Source: Dendrocalamus latiflorus
Lineage: Eukaryota > Streptophyta > Magnoliopsida > Poales > Poaceae
DNA: 64,000 nt
Assembly (NCBI GenBank): GCA_017311315.1
Contig: CM029613.1
Coordinates: forward strand, 808,501-872,500
Direction: 5' to 3'
Shown here: one piece after another, positions 45,830 through 56,480 of the stretch
Numbering within the stretch: position 1 is the stretch's first letter
Layout: each line of letters begins with the position of its first letter
Notes under the pieces: generated by a model
Seen by the model: the letters and a program-made list of their open reading frames with translations, nothing else
The model's database searches: none
What the model was told of the DNA's origin: nothing
Program-made: the position numbers and the translations under genes

Positions 45830-46500
45830 TACCGCATGATGACCAGACGGCAGTGACGTGGAGCTAACACGTCGCGCCGAAGCCTCGCCACCGGGCAGCA
45901 GGCGGCAACGCCGGCCGCCTAGCCACCGTGTGCCTCCCAGCACAGTGGCGAAGCTAGAGCAAAACGGAGGGGGGTGCAATGGACCGCGCGTGGGAGCATA
46001 GGACGGTGGGAGAATGGGCTGGACAGGGCGAGTGAGGGTATTTGTTGGGCTAGGGGTACACCATATTGGACCAAGGGGAGTGCACAAAGGGTGAATGTTT
46101 ACTAGTAATAACTAAAAAAAATTTTGGACCCGGGTTCCTGGGAACCCCCTCCCCTCCATTGGGCTCCGCCCCTGTCCCAGCATGCCGCCTGGCCTTCATG
46201 CGGTAGGTTATTACTTTATAATACTGTTTCTTTGATTTTTTTAAATATAACAAATGAGTTCAAAAAATTATAAAATTTTATGTATAGCCTCTTGACATAA
46301 TGAATTTTATTGTGTAATTTTTCTATGATTTTATCTAGTGTGAATATTGCTCAAAAATTCATACGATTATGTTAATTGTAGAAGTTATTACATATAACAA
46401 ATGAGCTCTAAAAATTACAAAATTTTATGTACAACCTCCCAGCATAATCATCCTAATTGTTTATTTTTTCAGAAATTTTATGCATTATAAATTTTGCTCG
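45830..46500 (+). repeat. Dispersed repeat, copy 1, interrupted by a hAT MITE
   Basis: 45880-45942 plus 46183-46360 matches the reverse complement of about 48090-48310 (CCACCGTGTGCCTCCCAGCA, TGCCGCCTGGCC, 'aaatgagttc', 'ttattgtgtaatttt'). The two copies are inverted relative to each other. Confidence 0.75.
45943..46174. mobile_element. hAT MITE with perfect 8-bp target duplication
   Basis: Starts CAGTGGCGAAGC and ends GGGCTCCGCCCCTG. Flanked by TCCCAGCA at 45935-45942 and 46175-46182. The related inverted repeat at 48.26 kb has the same flanks with a single TCCCAGCA and no insertion, which confirms the borders. Confidence 0.94.
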
Positions 46501-46666
46501 ACTGATGCTGGTACGCCAGGGTCCCACGCGTGTGCAGCGCCGTAACAAAAACAAAACAATAGTTGATCCAACAAAGGGGTGACATGGCATGCAGGCTAAA
46601 GAACCAAGAATGGTACACATATGGATGAAGAGGGTCGAACTACTGCGTTGACCGTAGCCATTTGCA

Positions 46667-46904
46667 TGTGACACCCCGGCCCATGTTGGCCCATGTGTGT
46701 ATGCACATGAATTTCTGGGTTAGTCCCACCTTGCTAGTTTACCTTGAATATCCCTTACATATAAGCCTAGGAGTTCCAATGGTAGCACCCCCGGTTAACC
46801 GTTTTGCGCGAAGCGAGGACGAAAGCACAAGCGGGTTGCTACGTGTGCGTGGCCTATCCAAAATGTGGTTAGGTCTGAGCCGGTTTGGACCCTAGGGTGT
46901 TACA
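46667..46904. mobile_element. Solo LTR with 5-bp target duplication
   Basis: A 238-bp segment starts TGTGACACCC and ends with the inverted GGGTGTTACA. TTGCA flanks both sides (46662-46666 and 46905-46909). Just past the end a 29-bp piece including the LTR terminus (CCCTAGGGTGTTACATTGCA) is repeated once. TG...CA ends with a 5-bp duplication fit a solo LTR; the family is not identified. Confidence 0.85.
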
Positions 46905-46939
46905 TTGCACTTCCTCGACCCTAGGGTGTTACATTGCAC

Positions 46940-47880
46940 TTCCTCGCGATGTCGGTGTTGTAGTCCTCGCTGGCCGCGCTGGCCTTGGCCACCAGTTCAC
47001 ATTTTCTCACGTGCTCCTCACGAGCCTCACGCTCTTTACACCTGCACGCCTCCAAGTGAGCTTCCGTCTTCCGTCGGCATGGTCGAAATGCAGACACAAG
47101 GAGGAGCAATCATGCAGGTCTTGGAAAGGGGCAACGAGGAGGTCGTCAACATAGAAAGTTCTTATGATCCCACGTACTGCTACGTGAACTCTAGCTGCAC
47201 ATATATGTGCCACTACAACGATGGCTAGCCACGTTCAAGGCGCCCCTCTGCAACACTCCATGTGGGTAGCGGCATACACGTTCTACCAATAGGCACACCC
47301 GGATATGCTTGTACCACGGTTCACCCTTGTTGTACGCGGTTATTTTTAATCTCCTAAAGCGTGTAGCTAAATGATTGACGCGCCGTAGCAGTTGGCATAA
47401 ATAATCACATGCGATAATATATTACTGAGTTAATCATTTAAGTAATCAATTGATTAATTACCAATTACCACCACATAAAATAGTACATCTTGAATTGATA
47501 CAAATATGAATTAATTCGATAAACAAAAAGATGTATGAAATCATGACATCGAATGGCAACCAGACGAGCTCAGTCCGTTGGGGGCAATCCTCCGTTGAGT
47601 GCTCGGAGGTCTTGCATATCCTGTACTTTACTGTGCAACTAATGCTGGTACGTTGGCTAACATTCATGTCATTCTGGAAGCGCCGTAAATACCAACGTCC
47701 CTTCGCAGTTATCTTCAAATTCTTGTTGGGGCCCATTGCATCATGTCCGGCCAAAGACTCCTGTAGTTCATGTCTAAGCCATACGAGTGAAACTCTATAT
47801 GGACACATGATAAATGTGCGAAGGAAGCAAAAAAAGTAGCAATGGGCCGACATATGTGCGAAGGAGAGAGATTACACACT
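46940..47880. other. Spacer, no supported gene
   Basis: Frames at 46885-47228 and 47458-47853 overlap others on the opposite strand and show no known domain. Confidence 0.45.
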
Positions 47881-48400
47881 ACAAAAGATGGTTGCCACAC
47901 GGTGACCGTGCGGCCTACGATTTCAATCGCTAATTAAATGAGCATCGCATATCGCTAATTATAATTAAATGAACATAATTGTATGAACATAATCGCATGT
48001 CATGAGGCTACACGTAAAATTTCGTAATTTTTGTAGCTCATTTGCTATATGTAACAACTCCTACAAGCAATATAATTGTATGAACTTTCGAGCTACATTC
48101 ATGCCTGATAAAATTACAGGAAAATTACACAATAAAGTATGTTGTGTCAGAAGGTTGTACGTAAAATTTCATACTTTTTCGAACTCATTTACTATATTTA
48201 AAAATCAAATAAGTAGTAATATAAAATAATAATTAAAACAGGTAATTAAGTTGGGCCAGGCGGCATGCTGGGAGACACACGGTGGCCGAGCGGTAGGCCG
48301 CCTGCCGCTCGGTGACGGGGCTCCAGGCGCAACATGTTAGCTCCACGCCGCTGTCGCCTGGTCACCATGCATTGGATGTGTCATTTTTGTTATTTCCACA
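47881..48400 (-). repeat. Dispersed repeat, copy 2 (empty site)
   Basis: The reverse complement matches 45880-46360 without the hAT insertion; the uninterrupted target reads CTCCCAGCATGCCGCC in the - orientation near 48260-48275. The edge near 47876 (CACTACAAAAGATGG) could be a transposon end. Confidence 0.72.
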
Positions 48401-48959
48401 CATATATCCATATTTTTGTAAATATAAATTTAAATAGTACTATACGTGCAAAATTTCGATTTATCTGTGGTCGTACGTGCAAGTTACGGCTGTGCTTAAT
48501 TGGGTCTGGTCAACAAAAGCACGTCCATTCTGCGGTGAGCAAAGGTAAAACATTGGACCGTGCGGTGCGGCCCGGTGCAGTGTTAATATGAATGCGGAGG
48601 ACGAACCTGGAACGGTGCATGTACATGAGCTTCCGTTGACAGACCGGCTGGCCGTGTGAGGAAGATAGATACGTCCGCGCGCGTGCGATAGCAACTAGTA
48701 TTGAATCTGCAGAGGCCTCTGACTTTCTCGTGCCCGAGGAATGAACGCATGTTCGGACACTTTTGGAAAAACAGCTTACAAAAGTTGTATAGCTAGAGCT
48801 AGGAATGTTTAGACTTGTGCGGCAGTAGATACGTAGGACCGGCAATGGTAAAACGGGAGATAAAACGATGTTTTTTTTAAAAAAAATCTTTTTCTTAGTA
48901 TCTACAAAATTTTTACTCTAGTACCTAGAGAGCTACAAAGATCATATTTAACTATCTAA
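48401..48959. other. Spacer, nothing recognised
   Basis: Short frames on the - strand (48461-48845) overlap each other without a domain. Confidence 0.4.
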
Positions 48960-51400
48960 ATTCAAACAACAACGCAAAACAATGAGAATTTACAAAATCC
49001 AACACCTAACCGGTCTGACTATCACTGAATGGGTGGTCTAACCGCTCCCCAGTTCTCATAATAGAAAATCAGACCGAGCCGAAATCAAATTTGGTACAAA
49101 CATTAAAATCCATGTCCAAATAAAATGAAATTTTGCACACACCTTGTTGAGAGTCTCAGAAACTTGTTATATCTAAGGATCGAAAAAATCTTGGTCAAAG
49201 TTTTAACATTTCCCTAAAACATGTAAGATTGTACTAAAATAGGATAAATTTAAAAACTTGATAACTAACTTGCTCGTAGATTAAGACTATTGGTGTTTTA
49301 ATACCGATCTTACGTATAATTTGTTTTGATTCAAGAGAAACTCTTATCACTAGATCTAGTAATATAGAATAAAAACACGAGAATTTTTATATAGATTTAG
49401 GCTTTCTCTTGAGAGAATAATAACCCCGTCCTGTATTGCTATTGCTCAGAGAGAAAAAATTACAAAGTGTGTAATAAGAAATGGCTTGCACTATCTCTTA
49501 CTTGGATCTGCCTCCCCTCTCTTCTCCAACGTAATCCTTTATATAGTTGACCAAATGACGGTAGTTGCCTTGCACCAAAAGACGTCTCATCGGTTCGGGA
49601 GATAATCACCCAATGAAGGTTATTGCCATAGAGACGTAGAGGCGGTTTGCCATACAACAGTTGTTGTCAGAGGGAGATCATGTGCGGTTATTAGAGATAA
49701 GCGCACGTTCTAACTATCTTGTCAGGCGACTCTACGAGGCATTAGATAGGCTATTCGTAGGAAAGTCTACGACCAGATCATAGGACATTTTATGAGTACA
49801 TGATCATAGAAAAACTTATAACCAAGGAGTAGTCGCGGTAAGACTTACGACTCTGTGGTCGTAGAGATACTTACGATCAAGGGGTACTCATAGTAAGATC
49901 TACGACTATGTGGTCGTAGAGAGACTTACGACCAAGGAGTAGTTGCATTAAGACTTACAACTATGTGATCGTAGATAGACTTACGACCAAGGAGTAGTCG
50001 TAGTAAGACTTACGACTAAGAAGTAGTCACAGTTAAAGCAAAAATATCGGTTCAAGATTCCTAAAAAAAGCTCCAAATCTAGCAAGAATCGGGCAGTTTC
50101 GAAATCTTGTAGACTATAATGCCTAGACAGATGGGACATGATTTACATGAGATATCTCCACCACTTACATGTCCTTGGTAGGCATCAAGATTAAGAAGAG
50201 AAGTGAAGAGGCAAAGAACCGACTAGTACAAGAGCAAATAAACCAAGACAACAATACTTTATGAGAGATAGACAAAGTTGATCTATTGCTAATTGAAGAT
50301 GAAGGTTTCACAGTCACTCTATAAGAAGAACAAGAGAGAACACCACATCACTCATTATTTTCTCTTAAACCCTAACCATAAAACTCAAGAATGAAATAGT
50401 TGGAATGGTTGGCTTGCAAGTTTTCATCCGTAACCCACTAAATAGATGGAACAATCAGTCCACATCTAACCATAATGAATACTATCCACTAACACAATTA
50501 AGGAAAACCTATTAACCCCACACAACATGGGTTTTACACTCACATTTAACCCATACACGCTTTTCAAAACATATGGGCCTAAACCCGCTGTGTCATTTGG
50601 CCTTTGATCTACTTGATTTTCTCAACATCTCATTGACCTAAACCATTTTCCTAAACGCCGCTTAAGCACTGTGGTTTTAATTTAATGAAGTTTTCGGTAT
50701 TTGGCTAACTACCAAAATACCTTTGCCTTGACCGGGACATCTCTTTCCTTTGTAAGTAATCATTATACTTGTCATATGTATGTGTACCAATAGATTACCA
50801 CGCATCGACGAGTCTTTCTTGCTCTGGTTCCCTCTGCAGCATGCCTGACTTGTGCCGACCAAACCACTTGGTACAATCCATCACTTGAACCATCTTTTTA
50901 ACATTTCTTACCTTTCTTATGCCACGCTTGAGCTCAACTATCTCATCCTGCATTTTTGACCGTTTTGGACCTTGGCTCTTCCATGAGCATAGTCCTGGTT
51001 TTCGTTGTTGACTATAGTTGACTCTAAGTTTCACTGCACAACTAAAGATCAAGAAATTATTTTTGGGCACCAGTTTTTCACAATTTGATCCACGTTAGCT
51101 CAAATATACTTCATGTAATATAAATGCACTGACCTAGGGCAATTCAATTCGATCCACGATCAAATTTCCAAAATTCAGAACTCTTAGCTGAAATTCAGAC
51201 AAGCCGGTCTGACTACCAGGCATGGCTGATCTGACCGATCTGCAAGGCCGGTCTAACCACTCTGCATAGCCGATCTGACCGTCGGGATAAAACCGCTAGA
51301 CTAAAAATCAAAATCTTTAACAAATTTAAATTTTAACTTGACATAAATTGAAAATAGTTCATCACAAATATTTCTCTTCCTTCTCACGCTCCCCGAGATA
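48960..51400. repeat. Dispersed LTR-type repeat, copy 2
   Basis: Matches 1-1240 in order: the 'tctcagaaac' block at 49150, 'tctaacaatttc'-like text, 'gttgatctattgctaattga' at 50276, 'cataacatggg'-like text at 50520 and GGTCTGACC motifs at 51200-51300. An insertion relative to copy 1 (49290-50040) contains a tandem array. Confidence 0.65.
49815..50035. repeat. Tandem array of ~55-bp units
   Basis: About four diverged units with alternating 'aagacttacgactatgtggt' and 'cgtagagagacttacgacca' phrases. A related 'gtagtcgtagac' array lies at 18950-19150. Confidence 0.8.
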
Positions 51401-52664
51401 TTCACTCAAGAATCATTCCGAAATTCGCCGGATGTTTTTTTTTTCTTTTTTGAACTGGAAATCATCAGATTCCATTGACCTGTAATGCAGCAAGATCGCT
51501 GGCCACCTGAGAAACGATGCATTCGGCATTCATTTCAGGCACCGTATCCGACCAGAGAAGGACGGCCGAGTTTAGCGACATCGAAAAGATCGATCACGAG
51601 GTGCCATTTGTTGCGCAAAACTGGGCCCGATTTGGGCGTCTCTGGCCCAACACTGACCTCACAGAGACGTTCGCTTTGAGAGACTCTCAGTACTGGGCCC
51701 GTAGCTATGGTCGATCGGTTCGGGCCAACACAACATCTGTATAGGACGCAAAGCCCACAAATTGCGTCGCCGCTTTCGTGAACTCTTCAGTCTACGACAC
51801 GGAATGTGTTCCGTATCATAGGGAACTCTCAGTACACGTCCGTACGGAATGAATCCAAGGGAACAATCAAGCATGCAGGGCCATGCAGTCTATGTGATAT
51901 GATTTGATGGATATTTTTTGGTTCACACACTCTACTCTGCCGTGGCTTAATTAACTCTTGGCAAGACATGCGTGCGATCGCAGTTGGCTCGAGCGTGTCC
52001 CCAATTGTATATGCATGCCGGCCTGCCTGGCTGATGGATGGATCAACTGCTGCATCCCATTTCTCTCGCAGATTATTACATCGATGGATCGATCATTGAG
52101 CAGCAGCAGCAGTACGTAGCATGGGGCCGTGCGGTCGCGAAGCTCACATGCCGGCGATCAGACACACAGTGTGGCCACTACGGTGAAGCTTAGGATATTT
52201 TCTCTCTTTATCCTTGGCGCTTAATGTCCATCGAGCTGCTAGTTCATCGCCATTAATTAATTAATCACTTCTCCTCTCTTCCTTAGCCGAGTTGTAGGTG
52301 CATGCTTGCGCGTGCTGGTTCCTGCACCGACAAGCAGAGAGGGAATCAGATTCCACTAATTTGTTACTGTTAAATAACCACGCTTGCTTGAACCCCAACC
52401 TAACCGCATGCATACGCGTGCGTGCATGCATCCAGTGTTTCAACATGCATGGCCTAGCTAACAAAAAAGGTTAGTTTAATGTTATAGTACCTTTAATTTG
52501 CTAGGAACAAGTTGCATAGCAAACTGTTGCTAGCAACGGGAGCCACGGCAGCAGGCAACAGCTTTAGTCGCCATTGGCCAATCACCCGGATCGATCGCCT
52601 ACGAACCATGTGCGCCTTCCCAGCATGCTAATACTACTACTATCAAACAAGTGCATTACAGCAG
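51401..52664. other. Spacer, no supported gene
   Basis: Unique-looking sequence with several GCATGC and GATCGATC runs. No gene recognised. Confidence 0.45.
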
Positions 52665-52666
52665 TA

Positions 52667-52816
52667 CTCCCTCTGGTCATAAAAGAAATCGTTTTGAATT
52701 TAAACGCTGTAAACTTTGTCTATCGGTATCTTCTTATAATAAGAATGATCGGTCAAAGTTACATTTCGAATCCTTTTTTTATGCACAAGACGACTTTTAT
52801 TTGTGACCACAGGGAG
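52667..52816. mobile_element. Stowaway MITE
   Basis: Starts CTCCCTCTGGTCATAAAAG; the right end reversed is CTCCCTGTGGTCACAAATAA. TA dinucleotides flank it at 52665-52666 and 52817-52818, as expected for Tc1/mariner-type Stowaway MITEs. 150 bp. Confidence 0.93.
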
Positions 52817-52819
52817 TAA

Positions 52820-53740
52820 CAAATTAAATAAGCAAGCTAGCTTGGACGGTTGGACCTGTCGACTAATTAAACAAAATGAATCGAAGAGGCAGCCATGTCT
52901 CGCTCGCGCGCATTATGCTGGTTAGCACATGTACAGTGGTATAGACAATTGTTATCTATAATATCCTTCATATCATCTATAAACGGCATTAAAGACAATT
53001 CATATAATAGGTTGTCTTTTTATATGTCCCTAAAGACAGTTTCTCCATAGCACATTGTATCTTGTTTATTGTGTTACAGTCAATTTCTGCATGAGAGGCG
53101 ATTTAATCTCTATGCTTTCCCTTGCTCTTCTTCACATCATCTCATATTCTACATGACAAGATTTATAAACAACTAACATCACACCATTGTGTACACTCTA
53201 ATTAAACTAAAACCCGTCTCTCTGATTGGCTGGTCACGTGGTCTGCCTAATTCCTTCGTTGTTCTAATTAACTGGGCAGTTCTAGCTAATCAATTCATTA
53301 AAGCCTCTCGGACGCCATGTTCCCCAATGAGAAGTGGCACCAAGTGAAGTGGCTAGCTTTCCATGGAGGGCGAATGCAGCACAGATCATGGGAGCAGAGC
53401 GCGAGTTGCTACTTGCTATACTACTCTACCGACTCTACAAAAAGGGGACCTAACACCACAATGATCAACCAATGGGATTTGAAGAAGGGGATGGTGAGGA
53501 TCGGATTAGTATCAGCTAGATCAAAATTTGTATCTTTTGACACGACACACAATCCTGGTCCCTGTCAAACTTGGATTACAATCTCCCAGCAGTGTTTCCT
53601 TACAGTACTTGTACTAGCTGGAGCAGCACTTGTATATGTTCTCAGGACCAAACAACTCCACTGACGTACCTGTTGGAAATACTAGCTAGTACTACATTGG
53701 TAGCACATCAATTCAGCGTACATGTTAAATATAGGTGGTG
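52820..53740. other. Spacer, no supported gene
   Basis: A 115-aa frame at 53317-53664 has a hydrophobic C-terminal stretch but no recognisable family, and I do not call it. Nothing else recognised. Confidence 0.45.
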
Positions 53741-53742
53741 AT

Positions 53743-54017
53743 CGGTTCGGCTGAAAAGCTCGTGGCTTATGGCTGAAAACACTGTAGCTGGCTGAAAAAA
53801 GTATTGTAGCTGACAGAGGCTTATTTAGCATAATTAAATTTAAAAATTTTAAAAATAAAAAAATATGTTAGCCCATTACGTATAATACAAATAAATACGG
53901 AAAAAAAAGAACCGGCAAAAAAGCTCAACAAAAGCCAAAAGTTCAGAAAAAGACGAAACTTATGAATAATGAAAAATAAGCCAGAAGTCAGAAGCCGAAG
54001 CCGAGTTGATCAGGGCA
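53743..54017 (+). mobile_element. MITE, copy 1 of an inverted pair
   Basis: Ends TGATCGGTTCGGCTGAAAAG and, reversed, CCCTGATCAACTCGGCTTCG. The interior reverse complement matches 56200-56480 closely ('ttatttttcattatt', 'ttttttgccggttctttttt', 'aatgggctaa'). Confidence 0.75.
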
Positions 54018-54559
54018 GAACAAGGCCGTAAGCTGTAGAGAGTAGAAGCTAGGTAATTAGCTAGGACGGTAGAGATACCTTTTCTGCAATTCTTCTGCTG
54101 TTGCGAGGAGCATGGGGGAGCAGTAGCGCACGCGGATGAGATGCAGCGGGGTGTGCCAGCAGGAGAATATTCCCAGCATGCAGGCCACAGGACCATCCCC
54201 TTACGGCGGTGCCTGCGTGTGGCATGCGCTCACAGTGGCATGCATCCATCCATGGTCTCTCTCCTCTGGTCCGTAGCAAATGTGATCCCAAGAGTTCACG
54301 TACCGGCAGTACATGGCAAGGTAGGGCCGTGGCCACTTTCCCCAGCTGGTCGCCGTGGGTCATGAATGATCGATGGGTGGAATCGCGGAGGCGGACAGCT
54401 AGCGCCGGTGGACACACCAGCTAGTCGTCCACACGTCAGGCTACCAAGTGCTAGCATGATCGGATCGGATGGGCAGACCAACGAGGATCCAGATCGCCCG
54501 CCTCAAAAGTTGTTTGTCAGCTGCCGTGCAAGCATCCGCCTCCGGGCCTCCCCCGCCCC
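54018..54559. other. Spacer, no supported gene
   Basis: Overlapping short frames on both strands without any domain. Confidence 0.4.
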
Positions 54560-54561
54560 CC

Positions 54562-54592
<31 letters not shown>

Positions 54593-54865
54593 CACCTCTT
54601 TTATATATAAAAGTAGTATATACACAAACTATGCTATAGAATGGACTTTAATAAAAATTTTCTTGGAACTCACTTTACAGTATCTTATGATCATTATTAG
54701 AATATACTTAAAAGGGTGAAGATGTATAACAACATCATTTAAGTAGTATATAGGAAGTGAAAGTATATACTCACAGGAATATGAAAACATTTTCCTACAC
54801 ACATATATATACACACACACACATATATATATACATACACACACATATATATATATATATATGTA
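54560..54865. repeat. Microsatellites (CT, TA, CA/TA)
   Basis: CT then TA tracts at 54562-54594, and mixed CA/TA tracts at 54800-54872. The 'YIYIYIY' frames read from these are artefacts. Confidence 0.9.
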
Positions 54866-54872
54866 TGTGTGT

Positions 54873-55559
54873 AGGGTAACACGCGCATGGATCAGGTCCG
54901 ATGTGGTCCCATTAGGCCACAAAAGCGATCGGAAATAGATAGCGATATTTGCATGGTGTCTGAGTCGTTCATGCTATAAGAACATTTTTAGTATATCGAA
55001 CCGATATCGATTCAAAATCATACTATATAAGTATTTTATGAACTAAGCTTGTTTTGTCCAATGTATTGAACCGATTCCTACTAATAACTGGGACCTACGT
55101 TACATTAAAAAACCATAAAACAATAATATCATCTCTCAACCGCACTTTCTCTTATGTAGTTATTTAATGCTTATATAAATTGTTTAATGTTTTGAATCGA
55201 CTCCTAAATAGAATCCGGTTCCATGTATTTTTTTATTGAAATCTACTCTTCCAATGTATTGAATCATTCAATACCTTCTCTCTTTATTTGAATCGACTAA
55301 AACACAATATTGAAGGTGACCAAAAGGGTCCGTGTAACGCAGCACTACATTCATGTCAGTCGACGCCACTGTGTGGGATCTACCTCTTGATTACCTCGAG
55401 ACCTGGAGCGTGGGGATCGCAGTCGTCGATCGTGATTTGGCCCGATCGATTGATGGGCACGTACGCCAAAGTTGACTTGACTCGATCGGTCGGTCGGTCA
55501 GTGTGCACGCCAAGTCCATCTTTGGGTTCATTTTTAGCTCTTCATCTGATGACCGATAC
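54873..55559. other. Spacer, no supported gene
   Basis: AT-rich to 55300, then unique sequence. Nothing recognised. Confidence 0.45.
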
Positions 55560-55845
55560 CACTGCTACAGACAGCCCTATCACAGACGGTTCAGAACCTT
55601 CATCACAGACGGTTCCTGAACCGTCAGTGTTTAGGTGTCAGTGATAGTTGGTGGTTATCACAGACGGTTCCCAAGCCGTCTGTGATAACAACATTACAGA
55701 CGGTACAATAACCGTCTGTGATAAAAGACTATCACAGACGGTTTTTGATAAACAGCTGTCTGTGATACTCGTCTATCACAAACGGTTAGTAATCAAGACC
55801 GTCTGTGATATACACAATATCACAGACGGTTTGTACCGTCTGTCA
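55560..55845 (+). mobile_element. CACTA-type terminus with subterminal repeat array
   Basis: Begins CACTGCTACAGACAGCCC and continues with about ten copies of TATCACAGACGGTT or its inverse AACCGTCTGTGATA. Same family as 30818-31034. The fifth base is G instead of A. No opposite end or transposase is visible to the right, so it is probably a remnant. Confidence 0.8.
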
Positions 55846-56199
55846 ATGGCCCTGATTGCCTTGGCGCACTCCCTGTGTGTATATACAGTACAAATGTATA
55901 CGCTAAGTGAGCATAGAGTGGAGCAGCGCGGTACGTACAGCAGTTTCCGAGGGCAAATGGCCAGCATGATACTTGCTATAATTCTATTGATTATCTTAGG
56001 ATAATATATATAATAGCATCCTGCTATACGTACTCTATTTAAAAGGTGTATAGAGGAGTACGGGTGATCGATCCACTTAATTAGCGGGTGTCAACCAAGC
56101 TTGTAGTTTTCAACTAAACAAGTGTCAACCGATGCATGAACCCAAAATGCATTGAAGGAGAGGAAAGCTTTCTAGAATTAAACAAGCTATATATTTAAA

Positions 56200-56480
56200 C
56201 CCCGTTCATTTTGACTTAAACTTCTAGCTTTTATCTTATTTTTCATTATTCCTAAATTTCATCTTTTGCTGACTTTTTCGCTTTTATTGAGCCTTTTTTG
56301 CCAGTTCTTTTTTTCTCGTATTCGTTTGTGTTATTCGTGATGGGCTAATTTGTTTTTCTATTTTTATTTTTTTTAAAATTTAGTTACTCAAATAAGCTAC
56401 TATCAGTTACAATATAATTACCTAGTTACAGTACAATTTCAGCTATAAGCCAGTTTATTTCAGCCTAACCGAGCGGCACC
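56200..56480 (-). mobile_element. MITE, copy 2 of the inverted pair
   Basis: Inverted relative to 53743-54017, with clear similarity over most of its length. Ends lie near 'ccccgttcattttgac' and 'cagcctaaccgagcgg'. Confidence 0.72.

Noticed and set aside
53317..53664. 115-aa + strand frame with a hydrophobic tail
   Set aside because: No family, no splice or promoter context, ordinary codon use; length is within chance for the window.
31034..55560. One 24.5-kb CACTA element bounded by the two termini
   Set aside because: The subterminal arrays lie outside this interval, not inside it, so the orientations are wrong for a single element.
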